From Pontiella sulfatireligans (GTDB lineage: Bacteria > Verrucomicrobiota > Kiritimatiellia > Kiritimatiellales > Pontiellaceae): 64,000 nt of DNA. Under the pieces are notes generated by a model. That model had not been told where the DNA came from, made no database searches, and saw only the letters and a program-made list of their open reading frames with translations. The stretch lies in NCBI RefSeq assembly GCF_900890705.1, contig NZ_CAAHFH010000001.1, positions 1,426,001 to 1,490,000 on the forward strand, given 5' to 3'. The translations under genes and the position numbers were made by a program. Below, piece after piece: positions 53,663 through 62,733 of this stretch (the stretch's first letter is position 1; each line of letters starts with the position of its first letter).

Positions 53663-53665
53663 TTC

Positions 53666-53698
53666 AAAAAACATCATTTCATAGGTCTGACCCCTTGC
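53666..53698. repeat. REP-like element type B, copy 1
   Basis: AAAAAACATCATTTCATAGG followed by TCTGACCCCTTGC. Identical over 33 bases to 54080-54112. Confidence 0.7.
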
Positions 53699-54079
53699 TA
53701 TGGACAATGGGTGGACAAACACCGGTTTCGGCATGGCATAGTAAAGGTTTCATTAGCAGCTCCATGTTGACACAGTCGTTAATAGCTGTAAGCGATCCGG
53801 GCCGAAAATTCAAACCCAAAGGGGACGACCCAAGGGGCCGGGAACTGAAAAACCTGTTAACCATTAAGAAACTTGAAGATTCGGAATTATACTTTGGACA
53901 AAATCCGAGTTAGAAGTCTTGGCAGACTGAAAAAGGTTTAAGGATGATAGACAAACGTAGCGGAGAGGATAAAACTTAAGGCCCCAGCAACGATTCAACG
54001 GGCTGAAACATTAGAAAACAGGCTGGTTCGGGAAGAAATTTAGACGGCATTTCAATAAGGGGGCAACGGGGCCAGAAGC
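53699..54079. other. Relic interval between two type B repeats
   Basis: No recognised gene. A short plus-strand frame (53695-53913, about 72 residues) has no family resemblance and is likely noise. The sequence may be a decayed insertion bounded by the type B elements. Confidence 0.4.
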
Positions 54080-54112
54080 AAAAAACATCATTTCATAGGT
54101 CTGACCCCTTGC
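54080..54112. repeat. REP-like element type B, copy 2
   Basis: Exact 33-base match to 53666-53698, directly abutting the truncated end of an IS4-type transposase fragment. Confidence 0.7.
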
Positions 54113-54484
54113 CAGACGCCGGATATGGTGGAGAAGGAACTGCTCATGTACTTCATCGCCTACAACGCCGCCCGCTGGATGATTTGCAAGGCAGCCGGCA
54201 CGAGCGGTGCCGACCCCATGCGGATCAGCTTTAAGGGCGCGCTTCAGGAACTCAGAAACTGGGAAGGGCAGCTCAATCACCCCAGGACTACCCAGCAAGA
54301 CAAGCGGAAGTTGATTGCCGAGTTGTACCGGGGAATTGCCCTCAAAACCGTACCGCTCAGGCCCAACCGAAAAGAACCCCGCTGCCTCAAACGCAGGCCC
54401 AAGCCCTATCAACTTTTGACCGAACATCGAAGTACCATGAAAGAGACGAAGCACCGCAGTAAATATCGTGTCAAAGCGGCTTAA
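54113..54484 (+). pseudogene. C-terminal fragment of an IS4-family transposase
   Basis: About 123 residues: V-E-K-E-L-L-M-Y-F-I-A-Y-N followed by S-F-K-G-A-L-Q-E-L and R-K-E-P-R-C-L-K-R-R-P-K. This is the typical C-terminal end of IS4-group transposases, including the catalytic Glu region. The N-terminal DDE part is missing; the cut coincides with the type B repeat. It is not functional. Confidence 0.8.
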
Positions 54485-54525
54485 CTAAGTGCCATTCCTG
54501 ACCCTTTCTTCTGACCCTTTCTTCG

Positions 54526-57500
54526 TCATCTTGCCTGCCCATTGTGGAACACGATTTCCAGCAATGGAACCTCCCAATCATCCGGGCAGTTTTTCTCGGG
54601 CTCGCGGTCGAGCATTTCCTTTCGCCAACTAATGACGGAAGAAACCCGCGCCTCCTTGATGAACTGGAGACGATCCTTCCATTTCTCGGAGGCACTATTC
54701 GATAGGGCCCCAACTCGGTGCCCCGTGTCATCCGTGATAAAGATTCGATCACCGTCTTCTTTTTTCTCAAGCCGGACCAACGCGCCCGGACAAAGTTGCG
54801 CGACGCGCTGGCGAATGCCCCCGGAGAGCGCGGGATACGCAATCCAAGCACTGGAAAGATCCATCATCGCGTAGTTTAAATTTAGCGATTCCGCGGGGGG
54901 GGCTGAAAACACATCCGCTTGCGCCCGCGCGACGCCCCGCCCCGTCAACACGGCGGTATATGGATTTAGAACGCGCTCCAGCTCGCACAAGATTAGTGTT
55001 TTTCGCGCGCGCGTCGTTCCCACATAATACAATCGCCGTTCCTCTTCGAGCGCGGCGGCGTCCCGCGGTTTTTCCCAGCCTCCAAGAAGGATGACATGGT
55101 CGAACTCGAGTCCCTTCGCGGAATGAACGGTCGATAGGTAAACGTGGTCGTCCGCCACGCGCTCCCGCTGCCGTTCTTGCAGCGCCTCATACAAAAAGTC
55201 CACCACTTCAATCGGAGTTCGATCATTGTTGTTGGTCTCATGCTCCCATTCCCGGAGCAGCCCAGCCATCAACTGGCACCACGGATTGTTTTCTTCATAG
55301 CAATCCATCGCCTGGAATTCCTTTTGGAGACGGGTGGCCATAATGGTTTGCTGGTCCAACCCTTTAACCAATGTGATAAGGGCCAGCGGCTCACGCATCC
55401 GATGGAGCGGCACGTTGTTTTTCCCTTCCGCCGCCATGACGGAAGGAATTCCCGCGTATTCGAGCGCGGCCCGGATGGAGTGCAGCTCCTTCTTCGTGCG
55501 AGCGAACACGGCGACGCCGCCGCCATCGCGCCGGAACCGCGTGATCTCGCTCAGGACATACCGCGCCTGATGCAACGGATCCTCGCACCGCGTGATTTGG
55601 ACCAGTTTCCCCGCGGGGTCGGAGCGCCGAGCCGCGTTGATTTGGATTGGATGATCCGTCTTCATCCGATCGTTGTTCAGCGCGATGAGTTGGTTCGAAA
55701 CGGAAATGATATGTTCCGTCGACCGATAGTTTTCGATCAAATAGTGCGCCCGCGCGGTATAATCCTTTTCGAATTGCCGGATGAATTGAATGTTCGCGCC
55801 GCGGAATGTATATACGTTCTGATCATCATCCCCCACCGCGAGGATCGAAAGCTTGGCGTCTTCATTCTCGGACTCCAGCGCGCGCCCTGCGATGGCTGAG
55901 ATCATCTCATATTGGGGCTCGTCGATATCCTGATATTCATCGATCAGAATATGGCGATAGCCCGCGAGCAGACGCTCGCGCATTTCATCGCGCTCAAGGC
56001 CGGGAATATCGCATTCGCCCCGCAGCATCTTGGTGGCTTCAGGAATCATGGCGTTCAAATCCAGCTCCTCGGCCTTGCCGTCAAGCCGGGTCGCGTAGGA
56101 CGCCCCGATCAACCGCATCGCCAACCCATGATAAGTCTGTACGGTCACACGGGACGCCTCTTTGCCCACCAGATCTCGAATTCGTTGCCGCAGGCTGATC
56201 GCAGCGGAACGGTTGAAACAGACTACCAGAATCTCACGTGGCCGCACCCGCTCCACCCGGAGTAGATATGCGCATCGATGCGCGATCACCCGCGTTTTTC
56301 CAGAACCCGGCCCCGCGAGTACGAGCATATTGATATTCGTTCGCGCGGAGACCACCGCGGCCTGAACCGGGTTGTTTAAATCATCGACGATCGTCTGATA
56401 GGATTCCGCGCTGGTGGCGCGGTTCAGCATCTCCTTCTCGCCCGCGAAATATTTCTTCACGAACTCCGTTTTGCTCATCGTGAAATAGGCCGACACCAGC
56501 CCCAGCGCGGTCGTTATTTTCTCGAGGCCGAGGCTGGCATATCGATTCATGACATGAATCTGGAAGTTGCGCTCCCTGTAGTGCTCTTTGAGCGAGGAAT
56601 AGTCGCCCTCCGTGAAACGCCGCCCTTTACTTTCGGGAAGAATCGCGATGGTCATGGCCTGTCTAAATACGGCTAAACCCTGCTGAAGAATGATGGCCTT
56701 CTGTTCATGCAGGAAAAGCAACCCCCGCTCTATCGCGGCGTTGAAATCCTTAATCTGGGCCGCCAGAAGCATATCGCTTTTCAATTCATTTAGCAGATCG
56801 CTCTCGCTAAACTCCACCAAATGCTCGCCGCTGGATTTAGGAGGAACTTTTTTAATGATGGCGCCCAACACAATCGCCGCGACAGCATGTCGTTTTTCAG
56901 AGGTTTCCGATAGCGCCTCCCACGAGCGTTGGAGCTTCACGCGGTAATGCTCCTTATCCCGATACTTCAAATCAATGCTTCCACGGTTCCCCGCGAGGCC
57001 CTTTCCATCCAGCGCCAGACTTCGCAGCAGGTTGATGATGGTTTCCGGCGCGCATGCGAATCCTTCATCATGCAGGCGCTGGTTCAACCGCCGCAGGCCA
57101 AGCAAAATCCAGCCCTCCGCATCCGGTTCCTCCTCGCGCATCACCGCCAGCATCGCGGCTTCCAACGCTCGAATATCCGCTAGCACCTTTTCCGCAGCGT
57201 TCGCGCAGCGGACTTTCACGTAGGCGCTCATCAGCGTATCTTTCTTAACCAGCTGGGCGTTCACCATATCATTCAGGATCTTCATGATCGGCAGCGTGTC
57301 GTGCCGCAGCGTGCGATAGGCCGGAGTGTCCTCCGCCACCGCCATGGACGGCAGTTCCGCCAGCTCATCCGCGCTAAGCCCCTCGTTCGGGTTGCTGTTG
57401 AAGATCGCCCCCAAAACCTCCAGCCATTGTCGACGGACCCGATCCGAAAGGTCGAGCTTGGCGATCATATCGACCGCGTCCTCCACCGAACGCACCAACG

Positions 57501-59730
57501 GCTGAACCTGCAGCACGCTCGTTCTATTGTCATCGCGCCGAACAAATCGCCCCCGCTCCAACATGGAAACGGCGGTGTTGATTTTCGTGGAGGCCATGGG
57601 ATCCAATGAAGTGAATCCCGCGTCCACCTCCTCGTCCCGCAAAATTTCGCCCGCGGTAATGATCACCTCGTTTTTATCATCCCGCCTCGCCCGCCGCAGC
57701 CCGCGTAGAATCTGCGCGATGTCATGCCGGGTCAGCCGGGAAAAGGCACTCATCGCGAACTGAGATTCCACATCCTGCTTATCATACAGAAGAACGCACA
57801 TGGCCTGCGAGCGGTCCCGACCCGCGCGACCCGCCTCCTGTTGATAGTTTTCCAGCGACCCGGGAATATCGGCGTGAATCACCAAGCGGACGTTGTCCTT
57901 ATCAATCCCCATGCCAAATGCGTTCGTCGCGCAAATGTGCTGAATATTCCCCGCGATGAACTCTTCCTGAATCCGGCGCTTCTGCGGAGCCTCCAATCCC
58001 GCGTGGAACGCCTCCGCCGACAAGCCCGCTTGGCGCAGCCACGCCGCCATCTCTTCCGTGCCCTTGCGGGTTGCGCTATAAACCACTGAGGCGCCATCCC
58101 CCTCGTTTGGAAGGCGCTCCCGCAGCAACTCAACCACCCTTGCCCGCTTTTCCGCAGAATTCACCACCTCGACATCAAACTGAAGATTAACCCGTTCCGC
58201 GCCGCCATCAAATAGGTTCAGCTTCTGCGACAACTCCGTCTCGAAATGTTTTAATATTTCCTCCACCACATCCTGTTTCGCCGTGGCCGTGAAACACGCG
58301 ACCGGAGGGCATGGAACCGCCTGCTCCGCGGAGAGCTCGCGAATAAAGCGCGAGGCGTACAAATAGTCTGGACGAAATGAATGGCCCCAGCGCGACAAGC
58401 AATGCGCCTCGTCAAAAATCCAGCACCCAATCTCGCGTTGTTTAATCACCTTGCGAAACGAGCCATTCCGCAACTGCTCCGGAGAAACATATAGAAGCGC
58501 GACATCCCCCATCCGAATCCGCTCCATCACGTCCCCGCGCTCGGGAGGCGTCAGCATGCCATAGAGGGCCGCCGCGAAGGAAGACTCCGTAATGCGGTTC
58601 AGATTATCCACTTGGTCCTTCATCAACGCCTGCAACGGTGAGATCACGATCGACAGCACGCCCATCCGCCGACTCCGAACCAACGCCGGCAATTGAAAGC
58701 ACAACGACTTCCCGCCCCCCGTCGGCAAGATCGCCAGTAGAGGCTCATCATTCATGCCCGTTCGAACAATCGACTCCTGCAGGCTTCCTCCATCCGGAGC
58801 GGCCGGTTGCGCCCTGAAGTCATCAAAACCAAAGAAGCGCTTCAACTGCGTCTGCGGATTATGGTTCGCCTGACAATAGGAACAGGAGGGATCCCCGCAA
58901 CTCTTGTCCCGCAAACGACGCGCCATCGCCACCACCTCGGGGAAACGATGCCGAACCCACGGCGGCAAAATCGAATTCGAACCCGCGACCCGAAGCCAGG
59001 CAAACACATAGGCCGCTGGCGTTTTCAACACGGAGTAGGTGGGTTCATTCTGGAGGGCGACGCTCCGTCGGAGCCATTTCCTTAGACCCGATGGCTCGGA
59101 CAGAGCCTCGCCCTCCACGGAAACGAATTCCAAGGCAATCGACTCCGCCGCGGTCTGACACCCAAACTCTGCGGCCCGAACGCGGAAGAAGGTTGAAGCA
59201 TCCCGGTCCGACAAAGGTGCCACACCCAACGCCTGAAACAACGGCAGCATCGCCTCGGAAAAAGACCACGCGTAAAACTGGACCAACTCCAGATCGCCGT
59301 CCATCAATTCCAGAAAAACAGCGCGCTGATCCTCAAACAACTTTCCCGCGTTCCGCGCATCGCTTACCGGATCATTCAACGCCGTGTTCAGCAACTTATC
59401 ATCCTTCACCAAGTGGTGATACGGATTTTGCGGAAACGTGATCGGCGACAGGAAAAGGGTGTCGATTACCGGCAACGAATGAAGGTGTAGATCGGGATAT
59501 TGCTTTCGCAGGATCGGCAAATCATGATCCAAAATATTATGGCCCAGCACATACTTCGCATCGCGTCCCAACCCATCCAACGCCCGCGACACATCAGCCG
59601 AGGAAAAGCGTCCCTTAAGAAAGCACTCCTCCCCCCCACATACCGCCCCAACCTTCAGCACCTTTCCATCCGGAGAGGTTTCTAGATCCAGAAGGAGGCT
59701 ATTTTTTAGAATGTTATCTGCTGCATTCAT
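54526..59730 (-). CDS. DnaQ-like exonuclease - RecQ helicase - UvrD-like helicase fusion
   Basis: About 1,734 residues. Positions (from a TTG two codons earlier): residues 1-170 form a DEDD 3'-5' exonuclease (D17, E19, D70 region, D126). A C-G-D-P-S-C-S-Y-C cluster (280-288) may bind zinc. A RecQ-type SF2 helicase follows (Walker A L-P-T-G-G-G-K-S at about 338, D-E-A-H at 442, then Q-Q-E-A-G-R-A-G-R-D at about 632). Last is a UvrD/PcrA-type SF1 helicase (A-G-P-G-S-G-K-T at 1141, D-E-Y-Q-D at 1266, Y-V-G-T-T-R-A-R). It should unwind and trim DNA. It lies 70 bases after a truncated DUF3732 gene on the same strand; no clear ribosome site is seen. Confidence 0.9.
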   Translation of the reverse strand: MNAADNILKNSLLLDLETSPDGKVLKVGAVCGGEECFLKGRFSSADVSRALDGLGRDAKYVLGHNILDHDLPILRKQYPDLHLHSLPVIDTLFLSPITFPQNPYHHLVKDDKLLNTALNDPVSDARNAGKLFEDQRAVFLELMDGDLELVQFYAWSFSEAMLPLFQALGVAPLSDRDASTFFRVRAAEFGCQTAAESIALEFVSVEGEALSEPSGLRKWLRRSVALQNEPTYSVLKTPAAYVFAWLRVAGSNSILPPWVRHRFPEVVAMARRLRDKSCGDPSCSYCQANHNPQTQLKRFFGFDDFRAQPAAPDGGSLQESIVRTGMNDEPLLAILPTGGGKSLCFQLPALVRSRRMGVLSIVISPLQALMKDQVDNLNRITESSFAAALYGMLTPPERGDVMERIRMGDVALLYVSPEQLRNGSFRKVIKQREIGCWIFDEAHCLSRWGHSFRPDYLYASRFIRELSAEQAVPCPPVACFTATAKQDVVEEILKHFETELSQKLNLFDGGAERVNLQFDVEVVNSAEKRARVVELLRERLPNEGDGASVVYSATRKGTEEMAAWLRQAGLSAEAFHAGLEAPQKRRIQEEFIAGNIQHICATNAFGMGIDKDNVRLVIHADIPGSLENYQQEAGRAGRDRSQAMCVLLYDKQDVESQFAMSAFSRLTRHDIAQILRGLRRARRDDKNEVIITAGEILRDEEVDAGFTSLDPMASTKINTAVSMLERGRFVRRDDNRTSVLQVQPLVRSVEDAVDMIAKLDLSDRVRRQWLEVLGAIFNSNPNEGLSADELAELPSMAVAEDTPAYRTLRHDTLPIMKILNDMVNAQLVKKDTLMSAYVKVRCANAAEKVLADIRALEAAMLAVMREEEPDAEGWILLGLRRLNQRLHDEGFACAPETIINLLRSLALDGKGLAGNRGSIDLKYRDKEHYRVKLQRSWEALSETSEKRHAVAAIVLGAIIKKVPPKSSGEHLVEFSESDLLNELKSDMLLAAQIKDFNAAIERGLLFLHEQKAIILQQGLAVFRQAMTIAILPESKGRRFTEGDYSSLKEHYRERNFQIHVMNRYASLGLEKITTALGLVSAYFTMSKTEFVKKYFAGEKEMLNRATSAESYQTIVDDLNNPVQAAVVSARTNINMLVLAGPGSGKTRVIAHRCAYLLRVERVRPREILVVCFNRSAAISLRQRIRDLVGKEASRVTVQTYHGLAMRLIGASYATRLDGKAEELDLNAMIPEATKMLRGECDIPGLERDEMRERLLAGYRHILIDEYQDIDEPQYEMISAIAGRALESENEDAKLSILAVGDDDQNVYTFRGANIQFIRQFEKDYTARAHYLIENYRSTEHIISVSNQLIALNNDRMKTDHPIQINAARRSDPAGKLVQITRCEDPLHQARYVLSEITRFRRDGGGVAVFARTKKELHSIRAALEYAGIPSVMAAEGKNNVPLHRMREPLALITLVKGLDQQTIMATRLQKEFQAMDCYEENNPWCQLMAGLLREWEHETNNNDRTPIEVVDFLYEALQERQRERVADDHVYLSTVHSAKGLEFDHVILLGGWEKPRDAAALEEERRLYYVGTTRARKTLILCELERVLNPYTAVLTGRGVARAQADVFSAPPAESLNLNYAMMDLSSAWIAYPALSGGIRQRVAQLCPGALVRLEKKEDGDRIFITDDTGHRVGALSNSASEKWKDRLQFIKEARVSSVISWRKEMLDREPEKNCPDDWEVPLLEIVFHNGQAR

Positions 59731-59805
59731 ATACAAATATCAAAGGATCGACCCCTTATGCGCATAGAGCGCGATGCCTATACTCCCATGATTTAAACTC
59801 TGCCA

Positions 59806-61422
59806 TTAGCTCTCCTCACCTTCTGAGTCCTGATCTGTCAATTCACTAATATCTTCCGGACGAATCAGAGCATTTCCTCCTATGAATTCTTCCACTGGAT
59901 GAATATTATCAAGGCCCTTCCAATAATTAGCAGGCACATGCTCCAGTACAATCATCTGAAAACCGGGGCCACCATTCTTCAGCATTTTATCCATGAACGA
60001 ATCAAGGAGCTCGAATGCTTTGCGTATCTTCTCATCATCGCCAGTTTTCAGCACACCCTCTCCCTTGCCTTCACCTGTATCACCCCAGTAGGGCCTGCTT
60101 GGTTGGTCAATGATCAGGAAAGGTGGAATAAATGGAACATCCTTCGATTTCACAAGCTCATGGAGCCCAAGGAAAAGAAAGAGGTGTAGGAATAGATGAT
60201 TTGAGCTACTGCCAACGGAATCAACATAGTCTGTAAAAGGTTTCCGCAGGGAAAGGACCTTTTCTTTGTAATCGAATTGCGGATGATAACTTTTGTAGTT
60301 TTCAAGAGCATCACCAGCCAGGTTAATATACTCCTGCATTATTTCTTCCAGTAGCCTGACGGTCATGCCCCTCTGCTCTGCAACATCCCTGACTGTTATC
60401 TGCTTCAGGTCTTCAGTCACAGAATCTATCGTGGCCTTAATATCGACATCAGGGTTACTCGCCGAAGCCGTATATAAATCGAGCTGTGCCGCTAGCTTGC
60501 CCATAAAAAAATGTTTTTCTCGATCTGTATTAAATGCCCGAAGCTCTTGAGCAGAGATTGCTAAATCTTTTTGAATACGACCAATCTTACTATTCTCTTC
60601 TGCAATAAGATCGTTGAGATTCTTTTCTATGGCCGTGCGCTTCTTCACATCTTCCTTGATATCCAGAAGATCTGTTTCTAATGCATTTACCAGCTCTGAA
60701 AAGATGGAGGTTTGGACAATTTCACTTTTCTTATTCTGGATATAAGCGAGAGGTCGCAGGCTATCTACACTTTTTGTAAGTGCATCTTTATATTTCCGGT
60801 ATCCCTGATTTAAGCGCTCAAGATTTCGGATCGTTAGTCGAGCCTGATTTTCTGACTGCTTCAGAGTATCAACATCAGTCGATGGCCGTTGAAGAAGTGA
60901 TCCGGAGAACTCCTTGATAACATGGCGCAACTCATCCAGCGAAGCGTCTACATCCAAACCATCAGGTATCAGTTCATACTCTTTAGCCCGTTTGATGAGT
61001 TCATCGACCTCTCGCTCAAATTCAATTCTCTTTTCAGCATAGCGAGCACCCCTACGCTCCTGCCTTTTCAATTCCTTTTCTAGCTCAGCCTTCTTCTCTC
61101 TGGATATAATGTTTTCTATAGTATCGACCCCAATCGCAAGGTCAAAAATACGTTCAAGAGCTTCCCGATACCGTCCACTATTCTGCTTATCAAAAAATAC
61201 AGCACTGTTAATAATTATGTCTTGGGAAAGCGTGTTGAACATAAGAAAATAGCGAAAGGAAAACTTTGATCCCGCCCTGAGATAACGGCCGCCAAATGGA
61301 ACCGCTACTTTGCTGTCTATGCTAAACTCAGCCTCTAGCAGGTTTTTTATGGTTCCCTCATCGCTGTTGATATCAGGAACTTCAGGAATAGCACCTGTTG
61401 ATGAAAAGTGGTAGTTAATCAA
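59806..61422 (-). pseudogene. DUF3732 (ABC-three-component type) ATPase, truncated at the N-terminus
   Basis: A frame of 538 residues with long coiled coils (about 115-330) and a C-terminal ATPase half: F-L-I-I-D-Q-P-S-R-P-Y-W-G-D near 440 (Walker-B-like region) and I-V-L-E-H-V-P near 500. DUF3732 proteins belong, as I recall, to ABC-three-component conflict systems. The N-terminal Walker A P-loop that family members carry is absent, the only upstream start is TTG, and the frame begins at a fusion with an unrelated 21-codon remnant. The gene is visibly richer in A/T than its neighbours, consistent with transfer. Probably non-functional. Confidence 0.7.
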
Positions 61423-61480
61423 AGCCTATTGATTTATCGGCGGCAGATACACTTTCAGCAAACGGTTTCGGACTGCTCAT
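61415..61480 (-). pseudogene. 21-codon remnant of an upstream conflict-system gene
   Basis: A strong ribosome site (GAGGAATAATAG) precedes ATG at 61480. The frame M-S-S-P-K-P-F-A-E-S-V-S-A-A-D-K-S-I-G-F-D stops at TAA, 2-8 bases into the truncated ATPase. The ending S-I-G-F-D resembles the opening of effector or middle-component proteins that continue F-D-Y-Q-Y-Y. A deletion seems to have fused the start of the first gene to the middle of the ATPase. Confidence 0.4.
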
Positions 61481-61578
61481 CTATTATTCCTCAATCGTCG
61501 GCTTCTGAAAAAAAGGGAGCGGTCCTTTGATATTGGTTCGCGTCGTTTTTCAATTCTATTTCTCATTATCTAAGTCCT

Positions 61579-61773
61579 TCAAAAATTCCCGGTAAAGCGT
61601 TCCAGATGCTCCGCCAAATTCTCTTTGCTCGGTCTATATCTCACGCTCTTCGGCAAATGTATTTCCTGCCCTTCAAACTGCTGGATGGAATAGGTGCTGG
61701 TGACGGGTTCGGTCATGCGGTTGGAAACGATGACGCGGTAGTTGTCGGGGTCAGTAGATTTCATTTTCGACAT
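61579..61773 (-). pseudogene. C-terminal fragment of a second HNH endonuclease copy
   Basis: 64 residues that closely repeat the last 60 of the intact HNH protein at 62734 (Y-R-V-I-V-S-N-R-M-T-E-P-V-T, S-I-Q-Q-F, H-L-E-R-F-T-G-N-F). The HNH core is missing. Its start overlaps the transposase-like gene's end (ATGTCGAAAATGA). The two HNH 3' ends thus flank the transposase-like gene as direct repeats. Confidence 0.75.
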
Positions 61774-62702
61774 TCCTTCAAAAGCCGCTCCAACATTCCG
61801 CCGGGCGTGGTATGCGGCACAAAAATCTCATCCGCATGCTCAATCACAAAACGGTTCCGTTGCTCTGCAGCCGCCAGATCCCCATCTTTATTGCGCATCT
61901 CCAGAATCAACAGGCGGTTCTGCTCCAGCGCCTCCAGTACGCTCGGCATGCTTGCCGCTCCTTCAATTCCCCACGCCGGACAAGCAATCACCCGTTTTTT
62001 CTGTTCCAGCAACCAATCGAACATCTCCTTTTCCTTCGGCGAATGCCACCCTCCGAAATACACTGCCGCCTCCGGCATGCGCCCGATGCGCGGCGCATTA
62101 CGACTACACAGCACCCCGAGTTTTTCCGCATTCCACAGCGCCGGATTGCCCATACCCCGCAGACCGTTGCTAAAACTCTGCACACACTTCCACGGATTCA
62201 TCCGGATATATTCCGCGATCTTCTGTTCCGCCTCCGCCGAACGCACAATCATTTCATAATAATTCCGATGCCATATCCGCCCCGAAAAGGAAGCGAGGCC
62301 GACCTCGCCCCTACGTACGGGCGACATCCGCGTCGCCCCTTTGGCCTCTTTTTCCGTCCCACTCGCCCCACTTGCCGCCCGCCGTAATTCACGCGATACC
62401 GCCGATTTGAATCCGCCGATGATATCGCCCAATCGTAACCCGCCGCCATCCATTTGAATTAACGCATGGAAATGATCCGGCATAATCACCCATTCTTTCC
62501 ACCGCGCGTCCGGAACCTTTTCTTCCGTAATCCGCAGACGCTCCGCAACAATCTGTTTCGCCATCTCCGTCGCGAAAATATTCCCCGCCTCCCGATGCGC
62601 GCAAAGCGTCACAAAATACACCCCGCCGCCGGCATAATCATGCCCCTTCAGCCGAATGCTCCGACGGTGATGCAGCTCTGGATTATATTGGTTCACTCCC
62701 AT
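61761..62702 (-). CDS. REP-associated tyrosine transposase (RAYT) fused to a DprA/SMF-like Rossmann domain
   Basis: About 313 residues from the ATG at 62702 (AGGACAC ahead; an ATG at 62729 is also possible). The N-terminal Y1 domain has the H-F-H pair (about 77-79, in P-D-H-F-H-A-L) and tyrosines at about 148-149 (R-N-Y-Y-E-M-I-V). The C-terminal 130 residues read like a DprA/SMF (SLOG-type) domain: L-G-V-L-C-S-R-N-A-P, F-G-G-W-H-S-P-K-E-K-E, R-V-I-A-C-P-A-W-G-I-E, R-N-R-F-V-I-E-H-A-D-E and T-T-P-G-G-M. RAYTs mobilise REP palindromes, which are plentiful nearby. An in-frame repeat (62287-62347) splits the Y1 domain. Confidence 0.8.
   Translation of the reverse strand: MGVNQYNPELHHRRSIRLKGHDYAGGGVYFVTLCAHREAGNIFATEMAKQIVAERLRITEEKVPDARWKEWVIMPDHFHALIQMDGGGLRLGDIIGGFKSAVSRELRRAASGASGTEKEAKGATRMSPVRRGEVGLASFSGRIWHRNYYEMIVRSAEAEQKIAEYIRMNPWKCVQSFSNGLRGMGNPALWNAEKLGVLCSRNAPRIGRMPEAAVYFGGWHSPKEKEMFDWLLEQKKRVIACPAWGIEGAASMPSVLEALEQNRLLILEMRNKDGDLAAAEQRNRFVIEHADEIFVPHTTPGGMLERLLKECRK
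62287..62347. repeat. In-frame palindromic insertion in the RAYT gene
   Basis: GAAGCGAGGCCGACCTCGCC and GGGCGACATCCGCGTCGCCC elements, translated as a segment G-A-T-R-M-S-P-V-R-R-G-E-V-G-L-A-S-F between the H-F-H motif and the catalytic Tyr. Confidence 0.5.
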
Positions 62703-62733
62703 GTGTCCTGATTCTCGTTTTCCCGACATCCCT

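Noticed and set aside
53695-53913. A 72-residue plus-strand frame between type B repeats
   Set aside because: It starts within repeat sequence, has no recognisable motif, and lies among relics.
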